DNA from: Rhododendron vialii | Taxonomy: Eukaryota; Streptophyta; Magnoliopsida; Ericales; Ericaceae | Assembly (NCBI RefSeq): GCF_030253575.1 | Contig: NC_080559.1 | Coordinates: forward strand, 28,856,501 to 28,920,500 | Reading direction: 5' to 3' | DNA: 64,000 nucleotides | Shown here: positions 35,670-48,200 of the stretch, piece by piece | Numbering within the stretch: position 1 is the first letter of the stretch | How the letters are laid out: each line of letters opens with the position of its first letter | The notes under the pieces: generated by a model | Database searches by the model: none | The model's input: the letters and a program-made list of their open reading frames with translations, nothing else | What the model was told of the DNA's origin: nothing | Program-made: the position numbers and the translations under genes

Positions 35670-37200
35670 TGTGAAATTAACGCAATTGCAGCTTATTGTA
35701 ATGAAAATGACTTTAATTTAAATACTCTATCTTATATTGCTGCTACAATACAAAAAACGAAATTCTGACGGAGCAGGTTGTTTCTTGAACGTCAACTTGT
35801 GATTCGCTGTCTTGCTCTCCGCAATCCAGCAGCAGCCCATCCACCTCACAATTCCTCTTATGCGACCCTGTGACAGCTGTCACCGTCCTCCCCCCACCAA
35901 ACCAAAAACATCTTCCACCTTCCCAATCATTCACCCTTGTTTCCTTCCCAAAATTACCAAATTACCAGTAAAATTAGCCACAAAAATTACTCCCTTTTTT
36001 AAAAAAAAAATCCTAGACTAGATAGACTAGAAAATCTTGGCCTATACTATCCTAGGGGAAAGGGAAGCAGAGGGAGTTGAGTTTTGTTCACCTTCCACTT
36101 AAGAGGGTGAACATTATTATTCTTCCTATCGGTTGAAATGAAATGATATGAATTCCACCACAAATCCTACCACAAAGTGATGACAACCTTACCAAAAAGT
36201 ATATTACATGGTAAATATGATATTACTTTATAGTGAAATTCATATTATTTTAACCAATAAGAGAGGGGGTAATTTTCACCCTCACTCGAAGCAGAGGTGA
36301 GATTAGAAGTTAAAACCCTCACCAAATGAAGAGTTCGTTACCTGCTCTACTAACTTAGCCTTTTTCTCAACATCAATTTTTGTTGTGCGAAGGAAAACTT
36401 TGCAATGATGATGGAAAATCTTTTGCAAATTCAATCTATTATGGTAAATAGTGTAATATTTTAATCCAAAATGTTACATTTTTCGCGCATGAGTGCTTCA
36501 AAAAAAAAAATTCACACCAATTTAAATTATTTAATTTGGTGCTAAATTAAAAATACTATTCATAAAATTGCCTTAGGTTATGGACTGCATCAAGATGTCT
36601 TAGACAACTCGTGACGGTGTCCTTGCAATTACCGAATAATTACCAGAGCTTTAGACTATTTAAAAGGGGAATGATTTTTGAACCCCACTTTCTAATAAAT
36701 GCATCTAAATTTTTTCATTCATTGCTAAAAATTTCACACAAAACACACATTAAGAGACAAATCCTGAAACAGAGATGTTACATACACAATCATCCAAATA
36801 CAACCCCTCACATACGTGTAAAGTCTACATCCATGAGTGCATGTGGATCTCATATGCATGTGAGATGTCGTATTTGATGTTGTGTTTGGATGATTGTATG
36901 TGCAGACTTTTTGATCTTGAAATGCGTTAATGGATTTCAAAAGTTATTTTTCTTCTTTACCATAATGTACTACTCCATTGACATTAACACTTTGAAAAAA
37001 TGGCACTAATGTCATTACGCATAAAAACAAAGGAGCATTTACACCGACTCTGCTTTCGTTTCGAGTACGTTATTTTTTTTTTATTTGACATGGTGTTTCC
37101 AGTACGTTCAACGTTGTTTGTATCTAGTCCTCTGCGATTCCAAAAAGCGTCGACGAAACATGTGGTGGTCTACGGGCATTTAACCTTGCGGTCCAAAATT
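35670..37200. other. Intergenic; left part is the empty-site copy of 29730-30900
   Basis: 35677-35960 aligns with 29730-30900 minus the MITE and solo LTR. 36000-37200 has no supported gene; 36110-36300 has an imperfect inverted pair (AGAGGGTGAACATTATTATT and GAGAGGGGGTAATTTTCACC type), perhaps an old small MITE. Confidence 0.5.
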
Positions 37201-37337
37201 CGACACTCGCACAAACACTCCACCACACCCCATCCAATTACTTCCCTTCCTCTCTCTCTCTAAAAACTAAATTCTCCCAAACCCAGAACCCCTCACCTGA
37301 GGAGTCACCCAAAACTCAGGCGCCACCACCACCGTCC

Positions 37338-40300
37338 ATGGCGGCCGGAATATCCGTCTCACTCCGTTTAACCCGGTTCGAATTTATCGGCGCGAAACCC
37401 AACTCCATTACCCTGCCCGCGTGCCTACTCTCCTTGCCGATTCGCCGCGGTCGCGGCGACGCGGCGCTTCGATTTGGTCGGAGGAAAACGACGACGGTTC
37501 GCTTTGTGGTGGACGATAAGATTAGCACCCAGGTTGGAAATGGCGACGAGGGCGAGGGCGAGGAGGAAATTGGGAAACAGATCTTGGCCGGGCGCGTGGA
37601 GGTGAAGACGGCCAGGAAGAAATCGGAGCGGTTCACTTACCTCGTCGCCGCCGTGATGTCTAGTTTGGGGATTACGTCCATGGCCGTCATGGCTGTTTAT
37701 TATCGATTTGCTTGGCAAATGGAGGTATAATTACTTTCTCTCTCGTAATTATTCCATTCCCTTGGGGGCGATGTTCCGAACTCTTCTCTACTACACATTT
37801 GCGTGGACTCTACATAGCGTGGTGAGAACCTCACAAATTTGTAGTGGAAGAGTTTGGGGACCAAGCGGCGTCGCCTCAAGGCATTGATTCATTTTCCCTC
37901 TCTCTCTAATTTGGGGTTGTTTTGGTTTAGGGTGGAGAGGTGCCCTTTTCGGAGATGTTTGGCACGTTTGCTCTCTCTGTGGGCGCTGCTGTAAGTTGTT
38001 TTCTCTTTTCCAATTTCAATTTCTGGAATAGATTTTGTAAAGCCAAAGAGGTATATTTGTGGGTATTATTTGATAGTTTGTTTGAATTTTCAGGTGGGTA
38101 TGGAGTTTTGGGCGAGATGGGCTCACAAAGCGCTCTGGCACGCTTCGCTATGGCACATGCACGAGGTCAGCATTCTTGCCCAATCTCTAGCCTTGATTCC
38201 GCTTGCTCTGTTTTCTTTGCCATTTTTTTTTATTTTAGTTGATGATGGGGGGTCTCTTGAAATCCTAACCAACCACTGAAAATGCATGTCTCACATGTCA
38301 ATAGTAATCACCAATCTTAGCCCTGAAATTACAAACTCAGAGCAATAAAGAATGAATTTGGCCATTGAATAAGTAGTGTACTATTGCTGTGCTTCTTTCT
38401 TTTCTTTTTTTTATAATCTGGAACATCGTGAACCTCGACTAATTTTGGGCGCTGAAGTTAACAACCGGGCAAACCTTACAGTAACCCCCAATTTGGAATG
38501 TTTGGCCTCGGCGAGATTCGAATGTGCGACATCACAAAGGACAAACACTTACCGTATTAGTTTTATGGTACCCACCCAGCCAGACCTTGTTGTTATTGCT
38601 GTGCTCTCTTTGGTTGCAGAAAAGTAAATGGAACTTAGAAAATGAATAGACTAATTAATGATTCGTCAAACAATTTATTTGTGGGGAGAATTTTTACTAC
38701 GTGGTGATTTTTCTCATGAGCTTTTTTTTGTTGTTGTTGTTGTTGCAGTCTCATCATAAACCCAGAGAAGGTCCCTTCGAGCTAAATGATATATTTGCAA
38801 TTATAAACGCAGTTCCTGCCATAGCCCTCCTCTCCTACGGTTTCTTCCACAAAGGCCTCGTTCCTGGCCTCTGTTTCGGAGCTGTAAGTCTCTCCCCATT
38901 ATGTGCACACCTCTGTATTCAGTATTTCAGTGCCGCCTCCATATATTTCCTCTCATGTCTATTTCTGTTACTCGCTTCGTCTCGTAATTTTAGTCCCTTA
39001 CACAAAATTGTGTCGAAAGGTAAATCTAATCAATACTTGGACTAAGGGTCACATAGTGCACCAATCTACTTCCTGGGTTGGGCGCCTTGTCGTTCAGATC
39101 AAAACTAATGCGCTCAGATGATTATTCAAGAAAATAAATAAATTAATCTGATACCATTTGTCCCGTAGTCAAACAACATTAGTTATACCAAAATTGATGG
39201 CCATTATAATTTTAAAAATGTACAATGACGCAATCTATATCGATCATGTGATATCAATATCCGATTAGCTTGATTTTAGCTATACATGTAATGTTCAATA
39301 ACCTCTAGAAACTGAATATTTAAATTCCGGAGATTAAATATTGGTTGAGTAGACCGAGACGCCCTACCCCGTAGTGCACCATTGCACTACACGACCCCAG
39401 TACCTTCAAAACAAAGAAAGTAGATGTATTTCAAGTACTTATCACATGGGATGTAGTTGTGTTTGTCAAAAATTGTTGGGGTGGTCAATAATTTTAAAAT
39501 ACTCCGTATTATGCAAAAAAATCTATTTTAAAAACCGAAATATTATTGACTTTCAGTTAACCTTTTACTCTCATAATGACTAGCCAATCTGACAAAAGTG
39601 CCCCTGTATAGAACTCATAATTGCCATGTCAACGTTAAACAGGGTCTTGGAATAACGGTGTTTGGGATGGCCTACATGTTCGTCCACGACGGTCTGGTGC
39701 ACAAGAGGTTCGCCGTTGGTCCCATCGCTAACGTGCCTTATTTCAGAAGAGTTGCTGCGGCCCACCAGGTAACAACATTACATACCTACTCTTAATCATT
39801 GATTAACATTTTAAATACTGTACATTATTGTTGAGTCAACTCTAATAATTATACTTAGTATAAGTCTTTAATAAAGTAACGGAATCTAACCGCCAAGATC
39901 TTCTTTGATTTTGATGTTCCTGGTTTTGCAGCTCCACCACTCAGATAAGTTTGAAGGTGTCCCATATGGGCTGTTCTTGGGACCCAAGGTATGTGGTCCA
40001 TCCCCATTTTTCCCATTCTAAATTTTCTTTTCTTGGAATTGGTCCTCTCCGATTCTTAATTTGGACCGGATGAGATAGTTCAAATTTGAGTCGTACATCT
40101 CTGTAATAAATGGTTCAAATTTGCTCAGGGGCTCTTTAGTAAATTTGAACCGTTGATTTTACTAATGTATGATCTAAATTTGGCTTGTTTCTTCCGGTCC
40201 AAACCTTAAACTGGAGATAATCCGAGCCCCCCCTTTTTTTTTATAGCTATATTCGGTTGTCAAATTATGGATTTTTATTTGGGGAGAGAGATTGAATAGT

Positions 40301-40394
40301 GTGCGGTGTGGTGCAGGAACTGGAGGAAGTGGGAGGGCTTGAGGAGCTGGAAAAGGAGATTAATAAGAGGATTAAATTGTCCAACTCGTCGTGA
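37338..40394 (+). CDS. BCH (CHYB): Beta-carotene 3-hydroxylase, plastid (non-heme di-iron)
   Basis: Seven exons: 37338-37724, 37931-37990, 38094-38165, 38749-38883, 39643-39768, 39932-39988, 40317-40394. They total 915 nt and give 304 residues with no break. Known role: adds 3-hydroxyls to the beta-rings of beta-carotene to give zeaxanthin, in plastid membranes. Seen: a Ser/Arg-rich transit-peptide-like N-terminus; a membrane segment YLVAAVMSSLGITSMAVMAV; and the iron-binding His motifs HKALWH (about 160-165), HMHESHH (170-176), HDGLVH (233-238) and HQLHH (259-263), all intact. Length and order fit the family. The ATG at 37338 is the first in the leader, after a CT-rich 5' UTR; the minus-strand open frames over exon 1 are shadows. 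Probably housekeeping carotenoid metabolism; no regulatory site is obvious. Confidence 0.95.
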
Positions 40395-40735
40395 TTAAGC
40401 TCTTAACGCAACAGATTTTGTTCATCAGTGTAGAGAAACACTAGGGGCTGTTATGGAGTGATTCGACACTTCTTTTTTGGTACTAATATTGAAGGAAATA
40501 GAAAGGAAGAAAAAATAAAAAATGGTAGTTCACTTGTATGATCATCTTGTTCTACGCCTTTTCTGCATTTTTCTGTTTGAGCCTCTGGACCAGAGCAAAA
40601 GAAAAAAAAAATTTACGCTACTGTATTTAATCAGGAATAGAGAAAAATATGTACCACTATTAGTTAATCTTGTTACACTTTTTATTTTTATTTTTGGTGA
40701 GTGGTAGTAAGTTTTCTGTTTGCATAGAATACTGA

Positions 40736-40865
40736 GGTCCCGTTCAGCTAAGTTTTTTATTTTTAAAGTATTTATTTTTTATTTTTCGAAACAGATCATT
40801 CTCTCAAAATAAATCACTTTTAATTCAAAAAAATAAGTATTTATTTTCCTAAGCGGAACGGGACC
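40736..40865. mobile_element. Short MITE (130 bp), GGTCCCGTTC ends, TGA duplication
   Basis: GGTCCCGTTC and GAACGGGACC are perfect inverted ends, flanked by TGA on each side. It sits in the 3' flank of the carotene hydroxylase gene. Confidence 0.8.
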
Positions 40866-40869
40866 TGAA

Positions 40870-43080
40870 AACCCAACAAAGGTAGTCCATTCCACTACAA
40901 TCACTTCGTGTGTATTGCAAAACGAAAGAAGGTAGATTAGGACAAAAAACGAAAGTCCTAATACCTAACGCGTTAGGTTCGCTTATGAATTTTTGCATGA
41001 CTAATGTTACATATATGAATTTTAGCACGACTAATGTTACATATCCAATACGGATGTAACGAATTCTTGTTAATTCACACCCAACGCATTTACATGAGAC
41101 ACGAGGTAAGCTCCACGTTTCCAACTTTCTAAAAGGTTTTCCATTTATTTAGGATAGAATATCTTCTATCTAAAAATGCCCGGTTCCAATACAAAAAAAA
41201 AAAAAAAAAACTTTCTAAAAGTTTATAAAATGACAAGACTACAAGAGGATGATGGGTAGATCGAACAAGCAATAATATGGGACATTAGGTAAGGCTCCAC
41301 GATTCCAACTTTCTAAAAGTTTTTCAATTTATCTTTGGGCCAAGTGTCCAAACCAGGATGATTGGGCGGTCTCGTGCTCGTCCCTTTGTAAGCCGGTGAG
41401 TAGATCCTTTAATCACGTAATCCTTTTCCTTTTGTAAGATCTTCTGCTTTCGGTCTCAATCTTCTTACGTTCTCTCGCTATCAATCCTCACTTAGCGATT
41501 TTTTCGCAAATTTGATTGATTTTAAAAGACCCTCTTACGCACGCACATGACTTAATTCTAGCCAATTCATGGAGTTGAATCGTAATCATGAACCTAACTC
41601 AAAATCTGTGTATTTTCAATGGGCTACGTCGACTACGCAATATTCTACAGGGTTTGGTTGGGTCCCAAATGAACCAAATTGAAAACGCAACCTCAGTGGC
41701 TGATCCACTTTCTTTTTGTAGTAGCTTTTTGGTATCGATCCACTTTACTTTACTGGTGAGATAACGTGGATTACTTGACCAACAGAGAGCAAACATACCA
41801 TCTTGTTTCATATGCCAATATATACCAAGAAAATGACTGGTAGAACTTTTTCCAACGACATTATAATCTTGGGACAGATGGGTCAACTGTTAAAGCGCTG
41901 ACATTTTAGGAAGATCATTCTTGAGTTAGTGTCATCGTATATGCAATGACACTAATTAACTATTTGAACGTCGCCAAGTGCTTCGTAAGTTTGGTAATCT
42001 TGTCAACTATTAAAGCGTTGACATTTTAATGTTGTATAGTCGGAGGTCAGCTCCTCTACATACCTATTTGAACTCTCTTTTTGTGAGTCCATTCTGGATT
42101 TATAATTATGTTCTGAATCATTCATCTTGTAAAACTCACAAAAAAAATGCCTACTAAATATTGATTTGATTCGATAGTCATAGACATTTGAATGGATTGC
42201 ATTTTGTTCTGTAAAGTGGCAGTTTTAATTTTGAAATATATTTGCCATTTTTTAGAGAACAAAAGTGCAACTCGCTTACTTATCTCTAGACATCCAATCA
42301 AACTTATCTTTCATAGACATGATCTTTTTAGCGCATTACACAAGATGAAACTTTTGAATCATGATTATAGGTATAAATGGATCAGTAAAATAAGAGTTCA
42401 GAGGAATATCTATACTACGTACTAAGCAAATGTAGTTTCAAAAAATAAAATCAAGCTTGCACTTTAATTCTCTCTCCTATATGGCATTCTCCTAATAAAA
42501 TTCATTTTCATCTCTCTCTTTTTCCTGCACTTTCAAAATACCGAAAGTTAAATATAAAAAGTTAGGAAGAAAAAAAAACCCTTCAAACTTCCTTTCATGC
42601 TCAAGCATTTTCTAATTAAATTTTTTACATTTAAAAACACAAATGATGAGGGATACATAACATTACAAGACTTTCCCTGCAAATATAAATTACATTCAAC
42701 ATAGTAGAAATTTTTTCTTGCTCTCATGCTGCCGTGCATAACACGGTTAGAAAGCTTGTGCAAATATAAAGAGATGGGGTATGGACGGACACAAACTTGC
42801 CACTTGGTTTAATCTGGGCTGTCAAGAAATCATAGTCCCCAAAAGTCTTGAGCTATCTGAACTTGACGGCCCGATCCACCAAAAGAGAGCCTAATTATTT
42901 CGATGCATCATTATAGACTTTCTTTGAAATTTAGGAATAAGAAAACGTGAACTTGAAATTACTACTTTACAGTAGTAGTAATTTTTATCGGATGCGGGGC
43001 TCTGTTGTGACTCATGCCACAGTACCCCTACCCACACCCAAAAAGGTACCGTTTTGGAGCGAAAAAAAAATTAGTCTTCC
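40870..43080. other. Intergenic with a local repeat, no gene
   Basis: The phrase AAGCTCCACGTTTCCAACTT, then TCTAAAAGGTTTT (about 41108-41140), recurs in altered form at 41290-41325. Open frames (for example - strand 41599-41886) lack similarity or splice support. Confidence 0.4.
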
Positions 43081-43450
43081 TATTTACAATTTTATGGAGC
43101 AGAAACGTGATTATAAGAGCCTTAGAGATAAAATTTAATTACGTCTCTTTAGAATAATATGGTGAGAATAATAAGATCTTCACACTGCTTCAAACGGATT
43201 GAAAATTGGAGCAGATAATTTTTTAACTGTATTTTTAATATATAAACAGTCTACAAAAATTAAGTGCTCCAATTTTTGATCCTTTTGAACAAGTGCGAAT
43301 ATTTTATTATTCTGAACATATTATTCTAAAGGATCATAATTAACTTTTGTCTCTAGAATTCTCATAATTAAGCATCTGCTCTTTATTTATGATCCTTCGG
43401 AGCAGAAACATGATTATTAGAGCCTTAAAGACAAAAATTAATTATGTCTT
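43081..43450. repeat. Inverted-repeat element sharing sequence with 60114-60545
   Basis: GGAGCAGAAACRTGATTAT plus AGAGCCTTA occurs at both ends in direct form, while AAATTGGAGCA and TGCTCCAATTTTTGATCC are inverted around the centre. The same set of motifs fills the interior of the long-TIR element at 59.5-60.8 kb. Confidence 0.5.
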
Positions 43451-43729
43451 TTTAAAGAATGTTAATTTCTTTAACACTTAGCAAACTCATTTGGAACTGC
43501 AGGGTGCAACTTGCGATACCTGCCTTGATGGTCGAAGCCGTTGGTAGAGTGGGGGAGTGTAGGATATATAATCGTATAATACATTGATGCAAAAATTCAA
43601 GTTAATCAGACACCCGAAACTACTTCGTTGGAGCACCTCAGTTTTATAAAGAAAAAATTATTAAACTGCCAATTTTTACTAAAAGTGTTTCGATGGAGTT
43701 GAGGCCATTACTTTTTCGGAGGAAGGGGG

Positions 43730-43754
43730 CTGCTGTTCCCTCGAGGAACAGCAG
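43730..43754. repeat. Perfect hairpin, 10-bp stem
   Basis: CTGCTGTTCC and GGAACAGCAG flank a 5-base loop. It sits in a non-coding stretch (43683-44080), likely the stem of a decayed MITE. It has no U-tract and is not a bacterial-style terminator. Confidence 0.6.
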
Positions 43755-44290
43755 ATTGCTATCCGGGGTAAAATACTATCGTTCCATGCCCAAAAACGTA
43801 ATCCGAAACGCTCACTTAAAAGATCTCATTGCATATAGCCTTGCAAAAATTAAAATTGATCGAAAATTGATAACCTAGTGAACGAATCACCTGTTTACAG
43901 TGTTATCAATGTCCAAAATATTGAGCCAAAAATTAAGTAAAAAGAGTGATTTGTTCACTAGGCTATCGATGCTCGATCAGTTTGATTTTTTTCAGGGCCA
44001 TAGTAACCGATGAGATCTTTCAAGTGAACATTTCGGATCAAGTTTTTGAGCTTGGAAGGATATTGTTTTGGCCGGGACAACAACCCCCCTTCCTCCTACT
44101 GAGTCCATTTCTTTACAGACGGTACTTCTACGCAAGCCCAATTTCACATGGGCTGCGTGTCGCTGGATCAACCTGGACCCTTTGTAGCCCACTAGCCCAA
44201 AATCAAGCAACCCTTGTTTTTTTTTGTGTGTGTGTGGTCTCTGGTCTTAAAGTATTTATTAGTCCACCCACGTCAACGAGATGCCTCTAA

Positions 44291-44614
44291 GAGCAAGTTT
44301 ATCAGTTATTTGCTAAAAAAACTTTTGAATAGTGCATATTTTTCATTTTACCTAGATATATTTTTTTAACACTATACCAGTACAATCTATTTATCCTATT
44401 TTTTATTAAAATAATATTAATTAAGAGAGAGAGAGAGAACAAATAAAAAAATGGATTGCTTATGAACAGTTGTAAGTTATTTTTAGCTTACAACTGTAGA
44501 TGGAGGCAAAATACCTCCTTGTTTTCCTTCTCTGCTGCAAGAGTATTTTCCCCCCTTTTAATTGTAAGCCAAAATAACTATAAAGCTACTTTGAAGTAGC
44601 TGATAAACTTGCTC
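44291..44614. mobile_element. Tourist-like MITE (324 bp), GAGCAAGTTTATCAG ends
   Basis: GAGCAAGTTTATCAG and CTGATAAACTTGCTC are perfect inverted 15-mers, flanked by TAA at 44288-44290 and 44615-44617. The interior is related to the GAGCATGTACACC family (TTTTCATTTTACCTA, GAGAGAGAG tract). Confidence 0.9.
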
Positions 44615-44619
44615 TAAGA

Positions 44620-45941
44620 ACTTATTAGAGCTTGATAATCACTTTCAACTGTACTCCATCAACTCCAATTTGCAAAAAATGCTATACTTCTAGAGCGAGG
44701 CCACGTAGTATTGTATCAGAACGTCGCCTCATCTTTCTTTCTTTTTTGTTCTTTAACAAAACATCGCCAGTTTTGATATGTTGTAATGTAGATGTTAGTG
44801 GGGCTCAATGTACGTACCACACGAGTGTCATATGCTCCAAATGGACTGAATAAATAGCATAAGGGTGAGGTAATCTTTTTGTTTTTTTCAAAATTAGGGC
44901 GACATAATCAAGTCACGTGGTTTCAACGAACATATGTGCATGTTTGTAAAAGCCTAGTTTCTCAAGCAATTAAACAGGTCAGGTCGTAAGAAAGTAAAAT
45001 TTGTTATGAATTCCCTAGTCCAACCATGGATGGTCCGCCTTTGACCAAACTGTAGAGGAGATTAGTGTACGCGTAATTAAGCTGGCTCGGATGCACTATT
45101 GAACGTTGTTAAAAAAAAAAAAAAAAACAAGAAGCCATAGTTTCTAAGTTAGAAGCAAAAATGACCCTTTCTCCATCTCCATTTCCCGCCTTGCCTGATT
45201 CTCTATGGAGCATAGTAGTCACTTACACGGATGTCCAATGTTTGGTTGATGGGAAGGGAAGAATGGGCAAATCTGAGGAACATATCACTGAGACGTAGCC
45301 GTTTGTTTCGATGTAAAATGTTTTACAATGTAAAATGTTTTTTCAGAAAATAAACTTTAAATTTTTATTTTTCGGTGTTTGGTTAGCACGTGAAAATATT
45401 TTCCAAAACAATAGTTTTGACGATTAAAGGTCTCGGATAAGTAATGCATACATATTTTCTGACAGAATAACAGGCATGAATGATTTTTAGAGATCAACAT
45501 AAGCACATAACATCTGGGTAACAAGCCAAATAGGAGAGAGGTCTCTCTCGTTTATTGCCCTGAAGGTCAATTGTAACGCATATATGCATGGCATGACAAT
45601 TATTTTTCAGTTAGTTTATATTCATTCGGTATTTGCTACAGACGATTATTTTTTAGTCCGTTTCGTATTCGAGAATCAGGAAAATTGCTATATGTTTTTC
45701 TTGAATTCATTGTATTTCAGCAAAAGAAATTTAATCTCTTACGGTACTTAATTTTTTGTTTGCATTCAACTCTCATTGAGAGTCCCGTACGTATGCCTGG
45801 GGATTGCTAGTCTTATAGCAAACGAAGAAAATTTTGATTTGCCACCAAATTTTGCTCCATTTATCCCAAAGTTTAATTGTACGCTCGTGATTGGCTAATT
45901 ATTTCAAACTATTTATTGTGCGTGTAGTCCAATAGTACTTC
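44620..45941. other. Intergenic; half-copy of the GGCTCCGTTTG MITE
   Basis: 45298-45420 matches the left half of the element at 29767. Nothing else is supported. Confidence 0.4.
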
Positions 45942-46172
45942 GGCCCCGTTCCTGAAACATTCTTAAAAAATAAGCAGCTTATTTCATATTTTCAAACTCA
46001 AAAATAATGTAAATGAAAAATAATTTTTCAATTTTTTTTGCATCGTATAAATTGAGATCTTTCAAATAAGATTCATAGTGCATATTTTTAGATTTCAATA
46101 AACCACTCATTTTTTAGCTTGAAATTGCCGTCTTAAAAAATAAGGACTTTTTTTGAGTTCTGGAACCCATCC
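45942..46172. mobile_element. MITE with GGCCCCGTTCC ends, TTC duplication
   Basis: The left GGCCCCGTTCCTGAAAC and right GAGTTCTGGAACCCATCC are imperfectly inverted and flanked by TTC on both sides. Same family as 35435-35657 and 40736-40865. Confidence 0.6.
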
Positions 46173-48200
46173 TTCGACCCATAATATCTCTCTTTCTCTC
46201 TCTCTCTCTCTCTCATTGGCAATAATACTTCGATCCAAGATAAAAAAAAAAAACACTTCGATCCATAATCTGTTGAAATAATAAGCCAATAAGCGGCTTA
46301 TTTTCATCTTTATTCAAAAAAAATTTGGGTTTCAATGTTAATTTTTAACTTTTTAAATTTTTCTCGTCATGACGAAATAATAATTAAAAAAAAAAAAGAT
46401 GCAAAATTAACAAATGTAAATCTTTATGAAAAAGGACAAACTAATCCATTTGGATTATTTAGCCAAAATGGCAGTGATCATTGATTTTCCCATTGACTTT
46501 TTGGGTTCAAATATATATGGAAATATATACCTATCAGCCATTAATGAAAAGACTTACTTCGTTTCCTTTCCCGCAAGGATTATCTTTTTATGAGAATGGA
46601 GAGTAGTTACCCTAAAACATCAGAAAGTGCATTTGAGATATTCAGTCAAAGATTTACTTATATTTTGCAGAGTCAATCCAATTAGTATTAGTAACTGAGG
46701 TTGGAGTACAATATTGGAAGTTCAGTTGTCATGTTTGACCCCAACCTAAATTGGGTCTTCCTGCATATGTAATTTTGAAAGTCTTAAAGCATTTATTTCA
46801 CTTTTTTTTTTATAATCGGATGTTCGGGCCAGCTTACGCAAACCTCGACTAATTTCACTTTTTCAACGGCAATGGAGAAGATAGGGCTTTTTTTCTATTT
46901 TTTTTGCTGACAGAGATTATAGGATTGTACGAGCTCAATTTTGTGTACTCCTTCTGTCCCATACTCGTTTCATGGAAATTGTGTAATTTTTTTTACAAAA
47001 AAATAATAAATGATTTTGTGCATTATAGTTTGCTTTTCTCTTTTTTTTGGCAACAATTTCAAGATCGTGTTGCTTTTCTTTACATGAGTGCAAAAAAAAA
47101 AATACTAAAACAATTAGTGAAAGTGCTTTATTGTCAATCTAAAAAATTAGTATGATTTTGGAAAGGAAGAAAAACACAAATAGTGTAACAGTGTTGTAAA
47201 ACTCGTTGTAACTTTGTACGCATGAATGGAAGGAAATTAAGTCCCTTCCAAAATGAAATCCTGACTCCGCCATTGGTTTCTTAAGCTTGAGAGACGCGAA
47301 GTATTGTGATTTTCCATTTAATATACACCAGTTTCATTTAGAAAAGAAAATCTGTCCCACGTCCTACCTGCAGTAGAAGTCAAAAATGGAAAATTGGTTA
47401 GTCGCAACCGTTGATCTCAGCGAAAGTAGGGCCCATGCTCCATGCCAGGATGAGATCACCGTTCATTTTTCATGGGGAATGAGATATGCCCTTCTACGGC
47501 ACTCAACTCACGCGTCATTTATTTTTATCTCTCTCTATTTCTTTTACTCTTTTGGAGGGAGAAAAGATAATTTAGTGTGTGCCACTACGGGATCTAATGA
47601 GTTTTGGCGGGCTTTAGTGATATTTCATTCTCGTTATCTAAACTGTTCAATATGTAGAGTTCTTTAAGTAGATAATTCAGCAACGAAACTTAAATTGATC
47701 GGACATTATTGACTTCTAGTGGCATATCATTTCATTTGTTATAAATAAATAAAAAAATAGATGGTCGGTATATTTTTAAAATATGAATGGCAAGGCAAAC
47801 TTATTTTGATCACGAGGTTATCAATGTTTGATTGATTATGGTGTTGAGCGAACTGTACAAATTGAACGGTTCGTATCACAATAAAAAGTTTTCGTACAAA
47901 ATACATTGATCGAAGCGGGTTTCACCCTCGTAGCAGTAAATTAGCGAGCTACAGAACCGTGAGGGTCATGAAGTCATTTCCTTAAGTATTAAAAACCGTT
48001 ACATGGAGCAATTTTAGAAGTTTCAAAATTAACCATGCCAGGTTAGGTAATTGCCATGATCTTCCCCATGATTTCAGGGGCACTATTGTGTCCTTAAATA
48101 TGGACGTGTTCCAGTCATCTCTCTCCATGCAATCTTAAGCTCTCTCAATCTCTCCCTCTCTGATCTCAATCTCTCTCTGGCAAACCAAAGAACCGCGACA
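46173..48200. other. Intergenic to promoter of the GH28 gene
   Basis: Contains a CT tract at 46189-46214, AT-rich foldback-like DNA at about 46300-46400 and a lone Stowaway-like end at about 46948. 48110-48200 is CT-rich and likely the leader of the GH28 gene. No other gene is seen. Confidence 0.4.

Noticed and set aside
37316-37718. Minus-strand open frames over carotene hydroxylase exon 1
   Set aside because: GC-rich shadow frames of a well-supported + strand exon; no similarity or splice support.
41599-41886. Minus-strand frame of 95 codons in the intergenic region
   Set aside because: No recognisable domain, no promoter or splice signal, and AT-rich flanks; chance frame.
43730-43754. 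Palindrome as a possible terminator or regulatory operator
   Set aside because: Plant nuclear context, no gene end nearby; better explained as a MITE stem.
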